Source: FEN-1250 sp038237245 (GTDB taxonomy: Bacteria > Gemmatimonadota > Gemmatimonadetes > Gemmatimonadales > Gemmatimonadaceae). Taken from it: a DNA stretch of 58,506 bases. Location of the stretch: positions 1 through 58,506 of the forward strand of contig JBBRYY010000008.1 in NCBI GenBank assembly GCA_038237245.1, given 5' to 3'. Positions 50,880 to 58,506 of this stretch are shown one piece after another. The translations under genes and the position numbers were made by a program. The notes below the pieces were generated by a model, which searched no databases, was not told the DNA's origin, and saw nothing but the letters and a program-made list of their open reading frames with translations. How positions within the stretch are numbered: the first letter of the stretch is position 1; each line of letters opens with the position of its first letter.

Positions 50880-53324
50880 GTGTCCATTTCGCACCCGGTC
50901 CCCGACGAGGGACCCAGCTACGATCCGACCGCACTCGAGCTCAAGTGGCAGCGCCGCTGGCAGGAGCGCCGCACCAACGAACCCGATCTGAAGGCGGCGA
51001 CGTCCCCGTTCTACCAGCTGATGATGTTTCCCTACCCGTCTGCCGAAGGGCTGCACGTCGGGAACGTGTTCGCGTTCACGGGTGCCGACATCCATGGACG
51101 ATTTCAGCGGCTGCAGGGGAACAGTGTCTTCGAGCCGATCGGCTTCGACGCCTTCGGCATCCACTCGGAGAACTACGCGCTGAAGGTCGGCGGGCACCCG
51201 ATGAAGCTCATCCCCCAGAACATCGAGAACTTCCGCCGCCAGCTGCGGCGCGTAGGGCTCATGGTGGACTGGAAGCACGAGCTTTCGACCACGGACGCGA
51301 CGTACTACAAGTGGACGCAATGGATCTTCCTCCAGCTCTTCAAGAAGGGACTCGCGTACAAAAAGAAGGCGGCGGTCAACTGGTGCCCGAACGACAAGAC
51401 CGTGCTGGCGAACGAGCAGGTCGAGAACGGCTTGTGCGAGCGTTGCGGTGCGCGCGTCGAACAGCGGCTGCTCGAGCAGTGGTTCTTCCGCATTACGGAC
51501 TACGCCGAGCGGCTGCTGCACAACCTGGAGTGGATCGACTGGTCCGAGTCCACCAAGAGCGCCCAGCGCAACTGGCTCGGCCGCTCCGAAGGCGCGGAGC
51601 TCTCGTTCCTGATCGCGGACACCGATGCGCCGCCGGTGGTGGTGTTTACGACGCGCCCCGACACGATCTTCGGCGCGACGTATCTGGTGCTCGCTCCCGA
51701 GCATCCGCAGGTCGCGGCGATCACCACCGCGAATCAGCGCGCGGTGGTCGAGTCCTATCGCGCGCGCACGGCGAAGCAGGATGTCGTCGCGCGAAAGATG
51801 GGAGAGAGCGGGGAGAAGACCGGTGCGTTCACCGGCTCGTACGCCGTGAATCCCGCGACTGGGGAACGCATTCCGATCTGGATCGCCGACTACGTGCTGA
51901 TGGAGTACGGCACGGGCGCGATCATGGCCGTGCCCGGACACGACGAGCGCGACTTCGCGTTCGCGCAGGCGTACGAGCTGCCGATCATCCGGGTCGTCGC
52001 GCCGGACGATGCGGACGCGAACGCGCCGCTCGCCGAGGCGTATACGGGGGCGGGACGGCTCGTCAGCTCGGGGATGTTCGACGGGGTTCCGGTGGCCGAG
52101 GCGAAGGCGCGTGTCACCGAGTGGCTGGTGGGGCTCGGCGCGGCGAGGCCCGTGGTGAATTTCCGGCTGCACGACTGGACGATATCGCGGCAGCGATACT
52201 GGGGTCCGCCCATCCCGATCATCTACTGCGATGAGTGCGGCGTGGTGCCGGTGCCCGAGGATCAGCTTCCGGTGATCCTGCCGGAGATCCAGGATTTCCG
52301 CCCCGACGATTCAGGAGTTTCACCGCTCGCGCGCCACGAGGAGTGGTATCGCGTGCCGTGCCCAAAGTGCGGCAAGCTCGCGCGTCGCGAGACGGATGTG
52401 TCGGACACTTTCCTCGACAGCGCGTGGTACTTCCTGCGCTATCCGAGCGCGGACTTCGACGACGTGCCGTTCGATCAGGCGATCACGCGGAAGTGGCTGC
52501 CGGTGAGCTCGTACATCGGTGGCAACGAGCACGCGGTGCTGCATCTGCTCTACTCGCGCTTCATCACGATGGTGCTGCACGACATGGGACATCTGACCTT
52601 CGAGGAGCCGTACACGCGCTTTCGCGCGCACGGGCTGATCATCCGCGATGGCGCGAAGATGTCGAAGACGAAGGGAAACGTCGTGAACCCCGACGAGTAT
52701 CTCGAGCGATGGGGCGCCGACACCTTCCGTACGTACCTCATGTTCCTCGGCCCATTCGAGGAGGGCGGCGACTTCCGCGATGCCGGGATCTCGGGGGTGA
52801 AGCGCTTCCTCGATCGCCTGTGGAAGTCGGCGCATGATGCGCGCACGACGGGGGCGCCCGATGTGGCCGTCATGCGCAAGCTGCACCAGACGATTCGGAA
52901 GGTGGGCGACGACACCGCGAAGCTGAGCTACAACACGGCGATCGCGGCGATGATGGAGTACATGAATGTGCTCCGCGCCTCGGAGCGCGATGCGCATCGA
53001 GCGGAGGTCGAGCCGCTGGTGCAGCTCGTTGCGCCATTCGCGCCGCACATCGCCGAGGAGCTGTGGGAGCTCTTTGGGCACGAGGGTGGCGTGTTCGAGT
53101 CGCGGTGGCCGAAGTACGATCCCGCGCTCGCGACGGTCGATGAGATCGAGCTCGTGGTGCAGGTGAACGGCAAGGTGCGCGGGAAGATCCGCGCAGCGCG
53201 CGACATTTCGGAAGAGCAAGCGATGTTGCTCGCGCAGGAAGAGGAGGGAATTGCGCGGTTCCTCACGGGCGCGCCGAAGAAGATCATCTTCGTGCCGGGA
53301 AGGCTGCTCAACATCGTGCTCTGA
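50880..53324 (+). CDS. leuS: Leucyl-tRNA synthetase
   Basis: The enzyme charges tRNA-Leu. From the GTG at 50880 it is 814 residues. The HIGH-type motif appears as HVGN (59-62) in SAEGLHVGNVF, the editing-domain insertion is present, zinc-ribbon-like CPNDK and CERCG segments follow, and KMSKS appears as KMSKTKG (593-599). The C-terminal anticodon and KVRGK region (VVQVNGKVRGKIRAARDI) is complete. The length is slightly short of typical bacterial LeuRS (about 860) but no domain is missing. It is divergent from the chemoreceptor, with about 90 bases or fewer between the starts. Confidence 0.96.
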   Translation: MSISHPVPDEGPSYDPTALELKWQRRWQERRTNEPDLKAATSPFYQLMMFPYPSAEGLHVGNVFAFTGADIHGRFQRLQGNSVFEPIGFDAFGIHSENYALKVGGHPMKLIPQNIENFRRQLRRVGLMVDWKHELSTTDATYYKWTQWIFLQLFKKGLAYKKKAAVNWCPNDKTVLANEQVENGLCERCGARVEQRLLEQWFFRITDYAERLLHNLEWIDWSESTKSAQRNWLGRSEGAELSFLIADTDAPPVVVFTTRPDTIFGATYLVLAPEHPQVAAITTANQRAVVESYRARTAKQDVVARKMGESGEKTGAFTGSYAVNPATGERIPIWIADYVLMEYGTGAIMAVPGHDERDFAFAQAYELPIIRVVAPDDADANAPLAEAYTGAGRLVSSGMFDGVPVAEAKARVTEWLVGLGAARPVVNFRLHDWTISRQRYWGPPIPIIYCDECGVVPVPEDQLPVILPEIQDFRPDDSGVSPLARHEEWYRVPCPKCGKLARRETDVSDTFLDSAWYFLRYPSADFDDVPFDQAITRKWLPVSSYIGGNEHAVLHLLYSRFITMVLHDMGHLTFEEPYTRFRAHGLIIRDGAKMSKTKGNVVNPDEYLERWGADTFRTYLMFLGPFEEGGDFRDAGISGVKRFLDRLWKSAHDARTTGAPDVAVMRKLHQTIRKVGDDTAKLSYNTAIAAMMEYMNVLRASERDAHRAEVEPLVQLVAPFAPHIAEELWELFGHEGGVFESRWPKYDPALATVDEIELVVQVNGKVRGKIRAARDISEEQAMLLAQEEEGIARFLTGAPKKIIFVPGRLLNIVL

Positions 53325-53331
53325 GTTACTC

Positions 53332-53359
53332 GCATGATGCGCCGACGGGCGCATCATGC
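53332..53359. terminator. Hairpin between leuS and the convergent cupin gene
   Basis: A perfect 12-base stem with a 4-base loop (53332-53343 with 53348-53359) lies between the leuS stop and the cupin gene stop at 53375. It lacks a T-tract but is well placed to end both transcripts. Confidence 0.65.
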
Positions 53360-53374
53360 ATCGACCCCGCGCGA

Positions 53375-54076
53375 TTACTTATCGCACGCGCCCGGTGGCA
53401 TCCACGGCGACGGCGTACCGCGCGGCATGGACGAATCGTGGATCACCAGGACCATCGATTTTCGCAGAAGCGTCCCCGTGACGCTGAGCTGCATTGGCAC
53501 ATTTGGCGGCACCGTCAGCGTCTCACCGGCCTTGGCGTTGTTTGCACCTGCAGGCGTCTCCAGGCACTGCTCACCGACGATGATGTACCACCCTTCGGGG
53601 CCGGGATGGGTGTGCACCCTCGAGCGATCGCCCGGCCGCATCACGGCGTAGGAGAGCACCGCGGTGTACGATGGCGCGGGCGGAAGCTTCAGGGGACCGA
53701 CGATGCTGACGGGCTGGCCGCCAGTCAGGTGAAGGTCGCGTGCTCCGAATTCCGACAGCCACACTCGGCCATCTGCTTCGACCACGATCCCTGTCGCGCT
53801 CTTGCGGGCTTCGGCGGCGGCGCGAGTTGGAAACGTCCGCAGATGCCAGTACACCTCTGATTCCGTGAACCTGAGTCCCGCTTCGGTGGCGATGTTGAAG
53901 CAGCCGAAGTCAGGCCGCTTCTGGCCAGCCGGAGTCTCCACGCACGCCACACCCGTGATGTGATCGTGGATCGCGCCGCCGGGCGCCTGTGCGCTCAACC
54001 TGCCGACAAGCGCAATGGCCGGTGCCGGTGACGAAATGAGAATGCCAAGAACCGTCGCTGCGCGAAGATTGATCAT
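53375..54076 (-). CDS. Secreted cupin-domain protein
   Basis: From the ATG at 54076 (GGAG eight bases upstream) the product is 233 residues, with a signal peptide and a C-terminal cupin: YAVMRPGDRSRVHTHPGPEG carries the His-x-His metal motif, followed by WYIIVGEQCLETPAG and LTVPPNVPMQLSVTG. An N-terminal part contains a matching CVETPAG sequence and may be a second, degenerate cupin half. The family often binds metals or small molecules and may be regulatory or enzymatic. It lies 78 bases after the D-aminoacylase gene in the same direction. Function is unknown. Confidence 0.75.
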   Translation of the reverse strand: MINLRAATVLGILISSPAPAIALVGRLSAQAPGGAIHDHITGVACVETPAGQKRPDFGCFNIATEAGLRFTESEVYWHLRTFPTRAAAEARKSATGIVVEADGRVWLSEFGARDLHLTGGQPVSIVGPLKLPPAPSYTAVLSYAVMRPGDRSRVHTHPGPEGWYIIVGEQCLETPAGANNAKAGETLTVPPNVPMQLSVTGTLLRKSMVLVIHDSSMPRGTPSPWMPPGACDK

Positions 54077-54154
54077 GCGCAAAGCTCCGATATCGATCGG
54101 GTTGCGTGGCGCGGTTCGTAATGCGCCGCGCGAAGATGATCTGCGTTCGAGGGC

Positions 54155-55717
54155 CTACTTCGCCGCCACGACGACGCGCTTGATCACGCGTCCCGGCCGA
54201 GCGTCCGTGGTGTACTCCCCCTCGTACACCGAGGCGCCGTTCACCCACACACGGCGCACCCCCGTGCCCACGAGGTGCGGCTCCGTCGGCGTTGCGCGAT
54301 CGGCGATCGTCGCCGGATCGAAGAGCACGAGATCCGCGTACGCGCCGACGGCAATGCGTCCGCGGTCGACGATCCCAACGTTCGACGCCGCGAGCGACGT
54401 CGCTTTTCTGATCGCCTCCTCGAGCGGCATGATGTGCTGGTCGCGGACGTAGCGGCCCATGATGCGCGTAAAGGTGCCGAAGCCGCGCGGATGGCTGCCA
54501 TCGAGCTCGCCATCGGTGCAGAAGGAAGCCCACGGCCACGTCATCAGCTTCGCGACGTCCTGCTCGTCCATGCTCGTCGCCATGATCGAGTTGTCCGAGT
54601 GCGCCGTGTCCCCGCGCGCCTCGGCCGCCTCCGACTCGTGCAGCAGCTGCATGAGCGCCGTCGTGTCGTCGACGCTCATGAGCTTCGCGACCTCGTGGAC
54701 GGTCTTCCCGTCGTATTCCGGCTTTGGGCCGTAGTTCGCGAGCAGCAGCCCTTCCGATGGCGCGACCTGAGACAGCGCGAAGGCGGCCGCCTTGCGATTG
54801 TCGAAGTCACGATGCGGGAAGAGCACCGACATCCCGGAGTGCCAGTAGGTGTATGGATAGATGTCCGCGGTCACCTGCACGCCGCTCTCGCGCGCCCGGT
54901 CGAGCACGCGGATGAGCGAGTCGCCCAGTCCCCACGATGCCTTCATCGCGAGCTTGATGTGCGAGACCTGCACCGGCATGTGGTTCTCGCGGCCGATCGT
55001 GATCAGCTCATCGAGCGCTTTCCAGAAGGCGAAGTCCTCGCTCCGCATGTGGCTGATGTAACTTCCGCCCATCGAGCCCGCCGTCTTCGCGAGCGCGAGC
55101 ACCTCGCTCGGATCCGAGTAGATCCCGGGATCGTATTCGAGCCCGCTCGACAGCCCAAGCGCGCCGGAGCGCATCTCCTGCTCGACCAGCGCCTGCATTT
55201 TCACGACTTCCGCCGGCGTCGCGACGCGCTTGTAGTCCTTCCCGAGCACCAGCCCGCGGACGGTGCCGTGCCCGACGTACGACGCCACGTTGAGCGCCGA
55301 CGGCACGCGCTGCACGTGCGCGAAGAAGTCGGCGAGTGGATACTCCGAGCCGCCATCCTGCCCGACGACCACCGTCGTGATCCCCTGGCTCACATCCGCG
55401 AGCGCATCTCGGTGCGTGAAGAACGCGCCGTCCGCGTGGCTGTGATCGTCGATAAATCCGGGCGCGAGCACGAGCCCCGTACCGCTCACCATCGTCTCGC
55501 CCTGGCGCTGGTGCAGGTCGCCGATGTCCGCGATGCGATCGCCGATCACGCGCACGCTCGTCACGCGGCCCGGCGATCCAGTGCCATCGATCACGCGTGC
55601 ATTGACGATGAGCACTCCCTTGGCGGATGCTTCGGGAGCGGGCGTGGATGCCGGCTTGGAGCACGCGGAGGTGAGAGCCAGCGCAACGAGCAAAATGGCG
55701 CGGACGGTCGAATTCAT
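54155..55717 (-). CDS. N-acyl-D-amino-acid deacylase family amidohydrolase, lipoprotein
   Basis: This amidohydrolase-fold metalloenzyme hydrolyses N-acyl-D-amino acids or related substrates. The 520-residue protein has a lipobox (LALTSACS, Cys19). The metal motif is in LAPGFIDDHSHADG (His92, His94), then YVGHGTVRGLVLG, GALGLSSGLEYDPGIYS, SHMRSEDFAFW, VQVSHIKLAM, and the C-terminal DADLVLFDP-like YADLVLFDPATIADR with the family's composite beta sandwich. The ATG at 55717 gives the lipoprotein signal. Longer in-frame ORFs upstream are not plausible. With the D-threonine-aldolase-like and DmpA-type genes, it points to D-amino-acid use. Confidence 0.9.
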   Translation of the reverse strand: MNSTVRAILLVALALTSACSKPASTPAPEASAKGVLIVNARVIDGTGSPGRVTSVRVIGDRIADIGDLHQRQGETMVSGTGLVLAPGFIDDHSHADGAFFTHRDALADVSQGITTVVVGQDGGSEYPLADFFAHVQRVPSALNVASYVGHGTVRGLVLGKDYKRVATPAEVVKMQALVEQEMRSGALGLSSGLEYDPGIYSDPSEVLALAKTAGSMGGSYISHMRSEDFAFWKALDELITIGRENHMPVQVSHIKLAMKASWGLGDSLIRVLDRARESGVQVTADIYPYTYWHSGMSVLFPHRDFDNRKAAAFALSQVAPSEGLLLANYGPKPEYDGKTVHEVAKLMSVDDTTALMQLLHESEAAEARGDTAHSDNSIMATSMDEQDVAKLMTWPWASFCTDGELDGSHPRGFGTFTRIMGRYVRDQHIMPLEEAIRKATSLAASNVGIVDRGRIAVGAYADLVLFDPATIADRATPTEPHLVGTGVRRVWVNGASVYEGEYTTDARPGRVIKRVVVAAK

Positions 55718-55776
55718 GACGATGTGTAGGTTCGGGAGGTGCGGCCGGGAAGGAGAACGTAGCACACGGAGCTGCG

Positions 55777-56913
55777 TTACAGCAGACTCGCCACCCACAG
55801 CCCCACGTAATAGCCGATCACGGCGACGCCGAGCCCGACGACGAACATGTCCAGCCCGGAGCGGAAGACTCCGCGCCCGGTGAACACCGACCGCGCCGCG
55901 CCGACGAGAAAGTGCGACGCCATCGCGAGCGCGAACGACGTGATCATCGCCGCCGTTCCGGTGAGGAAGAAGAACGGGAATACAGGAATCAACGCTCCCA
56001 CGGCCGTTGCGAACCCCGTAAGCCACGCCTCACGCATGGGCGAGGTGTGCGCGTCGCCGATCTTGAGCTCCTCCTGCACCTGCTCCTCGAGCATCCGCTG
56101 CGGATCGGCCATCACCTCGGTGGCGAGCGCGAATGCGGCATCGCGGTGCATCCCCTTCGCCTCGTAGATGAGCGCGAGCTCGTCACGCTCGACCTCGGGC
56201 ATGAGCTCGATCTCGGTACGCTCCATCGAGATCTCGTTGTCGTACACTTCCTGCTCGCTTTTCGCGGCGAGATAGCCGCTCGATCCCATCGAGAGCGCGT
56301 CGGCGATCAATCCGGCGACGCCCGCGAGCACGATGGTCTGATGTGCCGCAAGCGCGCTCGCGCCGATCATGCCGGCGACGAGGCCGAAGTTCGCCGTTAG
56401 ACCATCGTTGAAGCCGTAGACGACGTTGCGCAAAAAGCCGCCGCTCTCGGTGCGATGCCACGGCTCGATCCCCTTGCCGGAGATCTCGCCGAGCGTGCTC
56501 GCGTGCTCCGCGGATTCGCGTGCGAGGAGGAGCGACTCACCACGCCCTGCGACTCCCTCGGGCGTGCCGCGATGCATCGTGAGGTAGCCGCGTACCTCTC
56601 GTCCCTCCTCGGCCAACAGCATCGGCAGCAGGAACTTGGGGCCGAACCATTTCCCGAGCAGCGCGAACAGTCGTGCACGCCCGCTTGGCCGGAACGGCTT
56701 CGGTACGCGGCCGCCGTCGCTCAGCAGCTTCCCCCAAATCTCGAGATGCCGGTCCTCGACGATCGCCAGGCGAAGGTAGATGTCGCTCTTCGCCGCATCC
56801 GGCTCTGCCTTCGCGAGAATGCGATAGAGAAAGGCGGCGTCCGCCTCGTCCTGCCAGTGATGCTCGAAGGTGTCGAGGTCGGGCGAGCTCGTGCCGATGT
56901 TGGTTGTGGCCAT
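55777..56913 (-). CDS. mbfA: Ferritin-like/VIT1 fusion, MbfA-type iron transporter
   Basis: The 378-residue protein joins an N-terminal erythrin/ferritin-like four-helix domain with a VIT1/CCC1 membrane domain. The N-terminal domain has helix 1 with HHWQDEADAAFLYRIL, an ExxH in AIVEDRHLEIWGKLL, then LLAEEGREVRGYL and ESAEHASTL. The membrane domain has GFNDGLTANFGLVAGMIGA, DALSMGSSGYLAAKSEQEVY, then VGALIPVFPFFFLTGTAAMI. This architecture is that of membrane-bound ferritin MbfA, which exports iron and limits peroxide stress. The ATG at 56913 is chosen. It is a one-gene unit or the start of the D-aminoacylase transcript. Confidence 0.88.
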   Translation of the reverse strand: MATTNIGTSSPDLDTFEHHWQDEADAAFLYRILAKAEPDAAKSDIYLRLAIVEDRHLEIWGKLLSDGGRVPKPFRPSGRARLFALLGKWFGPKFLLPMLLAEEGREVRGYLTMHRGTPEGVAGRGESLLLARESAEHASTLGEISGKGIEPWHRTESGGFLRNVVYGFNDGLTANFGLVAGMIGASALAAHQTIVLAGVAGLIADALSMGSSGYLAAKSEQEVYDNEISMERTEIELMPEVERDELALIYEAKGMHRDAAFALATEVMADPQRMLEEQVQEELKIGDAHTSPMREAWLTGFATAVGALIPVFPFFFLTGTAAMITSFALAMASHFLVGAARSVFTGRGVFRSGLDMFVVGLGVAVIGYYVGLWVASLL

Positions 56914-56982
56914 GGCGAAATTTAGCAGGACAAGTGGCAATCCGTACGAAGAAATGGCGCTCTTCGTGCGTGGCTCCTCGGC

Positions 56983-57591
56983 ATGTCCATCACCTCACGC
57001 CTCGTGTCGCGCCTTATGCTGCTCGCGATCATCGGTACCGCCGGATCGTCGCTTCGTATCGCCGCCCAGGCCCCTGCCGCCGCGCCCTCCGATCTCAACG
57101 CCGCCTTCCTGGGCGACTGGACGGGGCAGCTCGAATATCGCGATTACGCCACCAACGAACGCACCTTTCTCCCGACCTGGCTCAAGATCACCGAGTCGGC
57201 CGACCATCGCTCGCTCTTCTTCAGCTACGTCTACGACGACGGCCCGACGAAGACCGTCCGCGAGCACGTCGGCTTCGTTCTCGACCCTGCGGCGCGAAAG
57301 GCGACGCTTACGGATCGGGATGAGACGTCGTCGAAGGTGAAGACGTCGGTGTCGACGTACGATGTCTCCGGCCTCGATGAGTTCCGAAAGACGGGACGCG
57401 CAGTGCTCGTGCTCACCGGCGACGGCGAGGACAACGACAAGCCCGCCGACGTCCGCATCACGATCACGCTGCGCCGGAATCTCTACACGGCGCGTAAGGA
57501 AGTCCGCGCCAAGGGCAGCGTCGACGACAACGACTACCAGTTCCGAGACGGCTACCTCTTCACGCGCGCTCAGCCGCCCGCGGCGCCGTAG
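56983..57591 (+). CDS. Secreted protein of unknown function (202 aa)
   Basis: The protein has a signal peptide (LMLLAIIGTAGSSLRIAAQ) followed by a beta-rich domain: LGDWTGQLEYRDYATNERTF, LKITESADHRSLFFSYVYDD, and VRITITLRRNLYTARKEVRA. This resembles a small lipocalin-like or DUF-type periplasmic barrel, but I cannot place it in a named family. It is divergent from the MbfA-type gene and convergent with the barrel-protein gene, with 15 bases between the stops. Confidence 0.7.
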   Translation: MSITSRLVSRLMLLAIIGTAGSSLRIAAQAPAAAPSDLNAAFLGDWTGQLEYRDYATNERTFLPTWLKITESADHRSLFFSYVYDDGPTKTVREHVGFVLDPAARKATLTDRDETSSKVKTSVSTYDVSGLDEFRKTGRAVLVLTGDGEDNDKPADVRITITLRRNLYTARKEVRAKGSVDDNDYQFRDGYLFTRAQPPAAP

Positions 57592-57606
57592 CGCTTCGAA
57601 CGAGAG

Positions 57607-58428
57607 CTACAACTTCCCGATGTTCCACGTCAGCCCCGCGTACAACGCGTGCGGCTGCGCTCCGATAACCGGAACGATCACCCCCGCATCGAGTACGATC
57701 CACTTCTCGATCTCGAACGTCGGCCCCGTGAGCACCGCGATAATGCCATCTTCGCCCGCCGGCCCGGTCGTGCGAGGATAGCCGTACAGCTCGGCAACCC
57801 AGCCGAGCTTCTCATACACAGGTGCGCCGAACGACACCGTCCACAGTGTCGCGTTCTTCGGAGCCGCGCTGCCATCGCCGCTCCGCCGCGTATAGCCCGC
57901 GTTGATGTCGAGCGCGTAGTCGCCCCAGTCATGGCTCGAGATCAGCAGCAGCGACGCACCCGTCGTGCCGGTGCCCGTGCCGTGCTCCGCGGAGCCCGCT
58001 GGCAGCGTGAGCGATGGCTGCAGCGCGAAGTCGCCGAGTACCGGCACCTTTTCGAGCGCGCGCCACTTGAGCGCCACGCTCACATCGCCGATTCCCGAAT
58101 AGTCCGGATTCGTCCCCGACAGATGCTGGAACGAGCCGAGAAGGTCGAGCTGCACGCGCGGCACGAGACCGATCTTCAATACGGTGGGCGTGAACAGCGC
58201 GTGCGCGCCGGCGAGCTGATCGCGCTCGACCCCCGCCTCGAGCTCCGCCCATCCAGGCGCCACGGTGCCCGCGTGAGTCGCGACGGTGGGACGTTCGGGC
58301 TGCGCGTCGTGTGGATTCGATGAAGCCCGGGATGCCGCCGCGCTATCAGTCCCCTGCGTGCGCGCGATGCCCGCTGTCGCGCTGAGACCAACGACAGCGA
58401 GGATGGCTCCCCACGTACAGCTACGCAT
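57607..58428 (-). CDS. Outer-membrane barrel protein, MetA/SphA-like transporter
   Basis: From the ATG at 58428 the product is 273 residues with a signal peptide (AVVGLSATAGIARTQG). Alternating strands are typical of the phenol-degradation-linked outer-membrane family: GWAELEAGVERDQ, PTVLKIGLVPRVQLDLLGS, GIGDVSVALKWRALEK, FALQPSLTLPAGSAEHGTG, YALDINAGYTRRSG, and a final YAGLTWNIGKL. These proteins are passive channels or surface barrels. The ATG overlaps the stop of the upstream outer-membrane gene by one base (TGATG), so the two are co-transcribed. The substrate is unknown. Confidence 0.82.
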   Translation of the reverse strand: MRSCTWGAILAVVGLSATAGIARTQGTDSAAASRASSNPHDAQPERPTVATHAGTVAPGWAELEAGVERDQLAGAHALFTPTVLKIGLVPRVQLDLLGSFQHLSGTNPDYSGIGDVSVALKWRALEKVPVLGDFALQPSLTLPAGSAEHGTGTGTTGASLLLISSHDWGDYALDINAGYTRRSGDGSAAPKNATLWTVSFGAPVYEKLGWVAELYGYPRTTGPAGEDGIIAVLTGPTFEIEKWIVLDAGVIVPVIGAQPHALYAGLTWNIGKL

Positions 58429-58506
58429 CAAAACTCGATCTGCGCGCCGAGCTCCACGACCCGGTTGGGCGGTAGCCCGAAGAATTGCGTCGCCGACTGC
58501 GCATTC
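58428..58506 (-). CDS. C-terminal fragment of an outer-membrane protein, cut by window edge
   Basis: The last 25 codons of a minus-strand gene are visible, ending FFGLPPNRVVELGAQIEF before a TGA at 58428-58430. A terminal beta strand closing with Phe is the assembly signature of outer-membrane barrels such as TonB-dependent receptors. It overlaps the next gene by one base. The rest lies beyond the window, so the family is not determined. Confidence 0.65.
   Translation of the reverse strand, partial: NAQSATQFFGLPPNRVVELGAQIEF

Noticed and set aside
50790..52172. Upstream 461-codon extension of the chemoreceptor frame, antisense to leuS
   Set aside because: The frame stays open only because leuS codon bias avoids stops on this strand. 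The chemoreceptor domains begin at about 50789, and leuS has full synthetase motifs.

Overview
The window reads as a chromosomal segment of a high-GC, Gram-negative-type aerobic bacterium. The mix of features suggests Gemmatimonadota: many short signal peptides and lipoboxes, an OmpA-family protein, outer-membrane barrels, an aa3/caa3-type oxidase with cytochrome c fused to subunit II, an ECF sigma/anti-sigma pair without zinc ligands, and a zinc-ribbon Ser/Thr kinase. That placement is inference, because the window has no rRNA. No tRNA, rRNA, insertion sequence, prophage or CRISPR array was recognised. Coding density is very high. No gap exceeds 300 bases, and many neighbours share start/stop bases (GTGA, ATGA, TGATG).

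Layout. 1-6557 (minus): a block containing a GHMP sugar kinase, a 72-aa protein, an RNase H-like protein with altered catalytic residues, a 60-aa exported protein, a family 2 glycosyltransferase, a double zinc-ribbon protein, an isopropylmalate/isocitrate-type dehydrogenase, an acetyl-CoA acetyltransferase and a lipoprotein cut by the window edge. 6798-9079 (plus): trehalose synthesis genes otsA-otsB. 9101-9769 (minus): a phasin/histone-H1-like repeat protein. 10025-13329 (plus): a CoA transferase, an orphan adenine methyltransferase, and an ECF sigma/anti-sigma operon ending in a textbook terminator. 13599-13886 (plus): a small secreted protein. 13953-17125 (minus): an acetyltransferase, lipoamide dehydrogenase (E3) and dihydrolipoamide succinyltransferase (E2).

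17238-30274 (plus): an oxidoreductase, a zinc ribbon, a seven-blade RCC1 lipoprotein, a membrane protein, gyrA, threonine dehydratase, a response regulator/diguanylate cyclase, a Ser/Thr kinase, a 2-oxoacid dehydrogenase E1 alpha, a sorbosone-dehydrogenase-like lipoprotein and a retropepsin-like protein. 30308-33445: a CoA-binding protein and a small protein (minus), then a saccharopine-dehydrogenase-like protein and a D-threonine-aldolase-like enzyme (plus). 33506-42004 (minus): PBP4-type DacB, a membrane acyltransferase, the four-subunit oxidase ctaC-ctaD-coxC-coxD, and nicotinate phosphoribosyltransferase.

42072-48923 (plus): a flippase-like membrane protein, an OmpA-family protein, an M61 peptidase, nicotinamidase, a class V aminotransferase and a DmpA-type aminopeptidase. 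48931-58506: leuS on the plus strand, divergent from a chemoreceptor. It is followed by a cupin protein, an N-acyl-D-amino-acid deacylase, a ferritin/VIT1 fusion, a secreted protein, a barrel protein and the tail of another outer-membrane protein.

Themes. The window combines central metabolism (2-oxoacid dehydrogenase parts, oxidase, gyrase, LeuRS) with periplasmic hydrolases. Several of these hydrolases act on D-amino-acid or peptide substrates. NAD salvage is represented by pncA and pncB in separate operons. I did not find a clearly new multi-gene defence or biosynthetic system. The best leads are the RNase H-like protein with a changed active site, a retropepsin-like protein with a lost DTG motif, the orphan methyltransferase, the orphan E1 alpha, and a CoA transferase whose promoter suggests a leaderless transcript.
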